From NCBI GenBank assembly GCA_014904845.1, contig MU119268.1, positions 62,001 through 126,000 on the forward strand: a DNA stretch of 64,000 nucleotides. Direction: 5' to 3'. The translations under genes were made by a program, and so were the position numbers. Shown piece after piece: positions 59,897 to 64,000 of the stretch; positions within the stretch are counted from its first letter, which is position 1, and each line of letters begins with the position of its first letter. Origin of the DNA: Acephala macrosclerotiorum. Its lineage: Eukaryota; Ascomycota; Leotiomycetes; Helotiales; Mollisiaceae. The notes under the pieces were generated by a model. It made no database searches. It was not told the DNA's origin and was given only the letters and a program-made list of their open reading frames with translations.

Positions 59897-62800
59897 ATGA
59901 CTCAACCAATCCCAGCCCCTAAAGGCCTTCCTTTCGTCGGAAACCTCTTCGATGTAGCGGACGAAGAAGTCCCCCCTCGAGCATTGGAACACATGTCCGA
60001 GCTCTATGGTCCCGTCTACAAGCTTCAGAGAAAAAACAACAAAGTGTCCATCGTCAGTGCGGTCGCCATAGCAGAAGAATTATTCGACGAGAGCAGATTT
60101 AAGAAGCCCCACCAGGAGCTCTGGCGAAGAAGTGCGAGAAACCAGCTGGTTTTTTTTACAGCCACAGATGATGATCCAGATTGGGGTGAAGACATAGGAT
60201 TTTGGTTCCAGCTTTTGGACCGATGACAATTGAAGCTATGTATACGGTTAGTCACGAAACCCCTCATACGATGCTCAATTTAGCGAAAAGAATCTAGAGA
60301 TGCAAGATATTGGCAATCAATTGCTTTTGAAGTGGGTACGAATGGGAGCGAACACCCAATCTCAGTCACAGACGACTTTACGCGTCTCACACTTGACATT
60401 ATCGCACTCTGCGCAATGGATTTCCGCTTCAACTCCTACAAAGATGAGATACATACATTCGTCAACGCAATGGTGGATTTCCAACAGAATCTGGAGCTCG
60501 ATTCCAGCTACCCGCGATCGTAACCAGCGTGATGAGGAAGAAGAATGTGAAATATCACGAAGATCAAGACTATATGTTCAGGATCTCGCAGGAGCTTGTA
60601 AAACATCGACGTGAGAATCCGACTGAGAAGCGAGATCTGCTGAATGCGATGATCCATGGTACGGACCCATCGTTGGGGAACACGATAAGGGACGATTTAA
60701 TCATCGCGAAAATCATCACGTTCTTGATCGTAGGTATGTTTCCTCCAACTTGGATTTGCCAAGTTGGAAGCTGAGAGATATAGAATTTTAGGGCATGAGA
60801 CAGCGTCCGGACTCCCCATTCGCGTTTCTCAACATGCTCCAAAACCCCCAAGCCTACTACGCAGCCCAACGAGAAGTGGATGAAGTGATCAGCAGATATC
60901 CAATTACTGGCGAGCAACTTAATAAGCTTGATTATCTCAACGCAGTCCTCCGCGAAACACTTCGTCTCACACCCACAGCTCTAATCATCACCAAGCAACT
61001 AGCTCCTAGCTGTACTGGGGCACGTGCCACTCCGGGAAACGGAAAATTCACTGTTGAGCCAGAGACTAAGATCATGATTTTAATTGGAGCTATGCAGCGT
61101 GATCCGAGTGTCTATAGCGAGGACGCCAATGAGTTCCGCCCAGAGAGAATGATGGGCGAGAATTTCAAGAAATTGCCAAGTGCCGCTTGGAAGGTGTGCC
61201 CTCTCAACATTCGATCAATACGATCAACGCTGACGTTCCAAAGCCATTTGAGAACGGAGTCAGAGCGTGTATCGGACGAGCTTTCGCGTGGCAGGAAGCA
61301 TTGATGGTCACAGCCATGCTTCTGCAGAGCTTCGACTTCCAGCTCGATGACCCCGCTTACAAGCTTCGCATCAAGCAGACATTGACGATCAAGCCTACTG
61401 ATCTGAAAATGCGAGCCACTCTAAGACATAAGATGGGGGCCGTTGATCTTGAGCGAGTCCTTCATGGAGCTCTGAGCACGAGTCCACAACCCTCGACGAG
61501 CCCAGAGAAGTGGAAAATCAGCAGCAAACGCTGTCCCAGGTACCGTAAAACCGATGACTATTCTCTATGGATCCAACACCGGGAGTTGTACGACATTCGC
61601 CCAAAGGTTGGCTTCCAGTGCTGCAAGTCATGGATTCAAGGTGCGTGCCATGAAGATGGATGTTGGAGTTGACCGTATCCCAAAGTCCCAACTTGTGATT
61701 ATCATCACTGCATCATATAAGAGACAACCAACAGACAACGTAAGAAAATTTATCAGCTAGTTTGAGAATTCACCAAAAGGCTCACTAGCCGGAGTTCAAT
61801 TTGCTGTCTTTGGTTGTGGACATCGTAAATCTCCCCAAATCCTGCTGAGTGAAGGGTGGAACTGACCACGACGCAGGCGATTGGACCTCTATTTACCAAC
61901 TTATCCCAACCTTGGTCGACACCTTCATGGAGAAGTCCGGCTTCAACAGACTCGTTTCAAGAAGATCTACAGATGCATCACAAGGTAACATGTCCGCTGG
62001 CTTCGACGACTGGATGAATTCATACCTTTAGCCCGCGCAAGGATCCAGTGTTGCAACGATTTTCAAGCCCACACCACCACCAGAAGGAGAGTTCCAGATT
62101 TCTACTCAGTCGGGAATCATCAGCTTGCTAAATGACGTCCAAGACGCCACAGTTACCAAGGCCCAAGTTCTGACCGCACCAGGAGAACCACAAAAACGAC
62201 ATCTTGAAGTTGAACTCCCTGAGAATATGAGCTACGAATGTGGGACTATCTCGCCGTTCTCTCGGTCAATTCAGAAGAGAGCGTTCGTCGAGTAATTTCA
62301 CGTTTCAAGCTTCCCTGGGACTCAACTATCGTCAAGGGACACAATTCTGACTTTCTTCCCATGAATACCCCCCTTTCAATCCAAAACGTTCTAGTAGGAC
62401 ACGTCGAACTCTTCGAGCCGGCAACCAAACCTGTACTCACCCCTCCTACTCACCCCTCCTACTCACCCCTCCACTCTTACTTACCCCAGACTGACATACT
62501 GACATACACCAAGATCCTTCAAGCATGTGCCAACTCAACACCAGACCAAGATCTCAAAGCTACGCTCCAATACATCCTCTCCGAGCCCCATGCCTGCACC
62601 CCCAAAATCGTCAAGATGCGCGTCTCTACGATCTCTCTCCTCGAACAACACCCCTCAATCACCCTGCACTTCTCGACCTATCTGAAATCCTTTTCTCCTC
62701 TCCTCGTTCGGTACTACATCATCTCCTCATCCCACTGGCCTCCGCCCTAGATGCATGATAACATACAGCATCCTCTCATCACCCTCCCTCTCCTCTCCCG

Positions 62801-63132
62801 ACCAGGTATACAACGACGTAACAGGAACCTATCTCTCAATCCTCCGTCCTGGGGATCAAGTCAAAGTCTCGGTTCGACCTTCCGCGAAAGCATTGTTCCG
62901 TCTCCCATTGAACATCGCCGAAACGCCTCTCTTGAGGCTCTGTGCAGGAATTGGCCTCGCTCCCTTTAGGGGATTTATTCAACAACGCGCCATGATATCC
63001 GCTGCTTCCCCCAATCGACCTTTCGCTCCCGCCTTGCTGTTTGTCGGCTGTCGTTCTTCGGCTTCTGATCATTTATATGCGTCCGAGTTCGATGCTTGGA
63101 TCAAAGCTGGGGTCGTGAGAAGCAGGGGTTGA
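59897..63132 (+). pseudogene. CYP505-type cytochrome P450-reductase fusion, heavily broken
   Basis: Starts MTQPIPAPKGLPFVGNLFDV, the typical start of self-sufficient fungal CYP505 (P450foxy/BM3-like) enzymes. In order: YGPVYKLQR, SVTDDFTRLTLDIIALCAMD, DYLNAVLRETLRLTP (ExxR region), then the heme loop FENGVRACIG (Cys kept, but Gly replaced by Glu in the F-G-x-G-x-R motif), the reductase FMN domain (TILYGSNTGSCTTFAQRLAS), and the FAD/NADPH part (LRPGDQVKVSVRP, LRLCAGIGLAPFRGF). Breaks: one-base loss near 60192, frame changes near 60335 and 61540, a stop at 60522, indel near 60810, stop near 61758, stops near 62029 and 62748. The NADPH-binding end is missing after 63132. Intact members hydroxylate fatty acids subterminally. 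At least seven lesions make it a clear pseudogene. Confidence 0.9.
62435..62472 (+). repeat. 13-bp tandem repeat, three copies
   Basis: Unit ACTCACCCCTCCT at 62435-62447 and 62448-62460, with a 12-base third copy. It lies inside the reductase part of the P450 pseudogene and probably arose after the gene died. Confidence 0.9.
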
Positions 63133-63468
63133 TGGTTGAAGGGGAGAAATTGGAGGGTGGTGCAAGGGGAGGCTTGCTGATCGGTGCGCGACTGATGTTA
63201 TTGGGTAAGGATGAGAGAATAGAAGGTATGTGTATATGTTGTTTCTTTGCAGTCTATCTCTTTACCGATTTCTTTATCAATTATATACAGCACCGCAAGT
63301 CTAGGAACGCCGGTCATGCAAATGCTCGAAATCGACCCAGCCCAATGCTCTCCCCCGCTTCCTTCCTCGCATCCCATGCATTCCTCCTCTAACTCCACTT
63401 TCCATTCTCATACCTGCTCCTGCACATGCTTTCATACAAGAACATCATGTCTCTCGAAAAAGGTCAAT
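63133..63468. other. Intergenic after the P450 relic
   Basis: The NADPH-binding end of the reductase is not recognisable here. No other gene seen. Confidence 0.45.
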
Positions 63469-63717
63469 TCAACGCCACCAAAACCCCTCCCTCTCCTTCT
63501 TCGCCTTCAACAACTCCGTAATCTCCATCCTACTCTCTCTTCCCAATCGAACCTCGTTCCTCAACTCTTGCAAAGCTGACACATGCTCCTTCTTCAAATT
63601 CTTAAAATCCTCGTCCAGTTTTTCATGCCAGGGGTAGAGAACGAACACTTGGAATGCAAGGGCGGAGGAAGCAATGACGAAGTTTGTTATCGAGAAGCGG
63701 CGTGCCATGAGAACCAT
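63469..63717 (-). CDS. Small single-pass membrane protein (82 aa)
   Basis: Single exon starting MVLMARRFSITNFVIASSAL. Residues about 9-28 form a hydrophobic segment, followed by YPWHEKLDEDFKNLKKEH and a charged helix to the end (EREGFWWR). The build (short basic N-terminus, one membrane span, coiled coil) fits small mitochondrial or ER membrane proteins, and similar short proteins occur in other ascomycetes without an assigned role. The neighbouring P450 relic is unrelated. The start is well defined; no intron is needed. Confidence 0.65.
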   Translation of the reverse strand: MVLMARRFSITNFVIASSALAFQVFVLYPWHEKLDEDFKNLKKEHVSALQELRNEVRLGRESRMEITELLKAKKEREGFWWR

Positions 63718-64000
63718 CTTGACGGTTGTATAGAGTGGAGATTGTAGTGGATATGGTTTGAGGAAGGTGGTGACAGAAAGGAGAAGTTGATCACGTGGGG
63801 ATCGTGATTCGAGGTGGATTTGAGGTGCTTGATGAGGCTCTGCTGTGGATGTCAGTCACGACCCCCTTTCTCGAACAGTGGGGGCTAACAAACCGGTATT
63901 CGCCCCTTAAATCTGTCCTTGATATTTCCTCTATTGTTCGTAGTCCGGAAGGTATCTTATGGTTCGTTGATGGAATCTCAGGTCTCAAGCCGTCACCCAG
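63718..64000. other. Upstream region to window end
   Basis: Promoter side of the small membrane protein. A CACGTG lies near 63794. No gene recognised. Confidence 0.4.

Overview
The window is nuclear DNA of a filamentous ascomycete (Pezizomycotina). The support is: genes split by short introns (mostly 40-80 nt, GT-AG with a few GC-AG), fungal families (velvet, sedolisin, ABCC transporter, fungal rhodopsin-domain membrane protein, CYP505-type P450-reductase, Zn2Cys6-type regulator domains), a Fot1/pogo-type DNA transposon, and AT-rich sequence with CpA-to-TpA damage as expected from repeat-induced point mutation (RIP). The class cannot be fixed from this window.

Layout. 1-476: 3' end of a cyclase-family gene. 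1876-4294: dynamin-like GTPase (-). 5930-11415: decayed stretch with an alcohol dehydrogenase pseudogene (-) cut by a 1.84-kb Fot1-like element exactly at a TA, then a Zn2Cys6-type transcription-factor pseudogene (+). 11677-16636: intact 13-exon ABCC transporter (-). 17076-18265: frameshifted NAD-dependent epimerase/dehydratase (-). 19333-21640: secreted sedolisin protease (+). 22836-31349: a small helical-repeat protein and a 2514-residue coiled-coil protein (+). 31521-32774: DUF92/TMEM19 membrane protein (-). 33173-40198: amidase (+), FAD oxidoreductase (-), a regulator relic (-), and a flavin monooxygenase with one in-frame stop (-). 40375-42565: extremely AT-rich island bounded by inverted repeats. 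43550-45112: 9-exon rhodopsin-domain membrane protein (-). 46734-48554: secreted carboxylesterase (+). 49035-51296: velvet-domain protein with a C-terminal membrane-spanning part (+). 52552-52980: small secreted protein (+). 53346-56003: C2H2-like zinc-finger protein (-). 58030-59182: uncharacterised gene with a 5' break (+). 59897-63132: heavily broken CYP505-type P450-reductase fusion (+). 63469-63717: small single-pass membrane protein (-).

How the parts relate. Three dead genes (dehydrogenase, regulator, epimerase) surround the intact ABCC transporter and look like the remains of a small metabolite or detoxification locus of which only the exporter survived; this is inference. The amidase, FAD oxidase and monooxygenase form a second group of small-molecule enzymes. 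The monooxygenase stop is a CpA-to-TpA change about 1.3 kb from the AT-rich island, as expected if RIP spread beyond a repeat. The most unusual coding features are the velvet-membrane fusion and the giant coiled-coil protein, whose cysteines sit nearly all in one recurring motif.

Exon boundaries were read by eye from splice consensus and reading-frame continuity; coordinates of individual junctions may be off by a few bases where noted.
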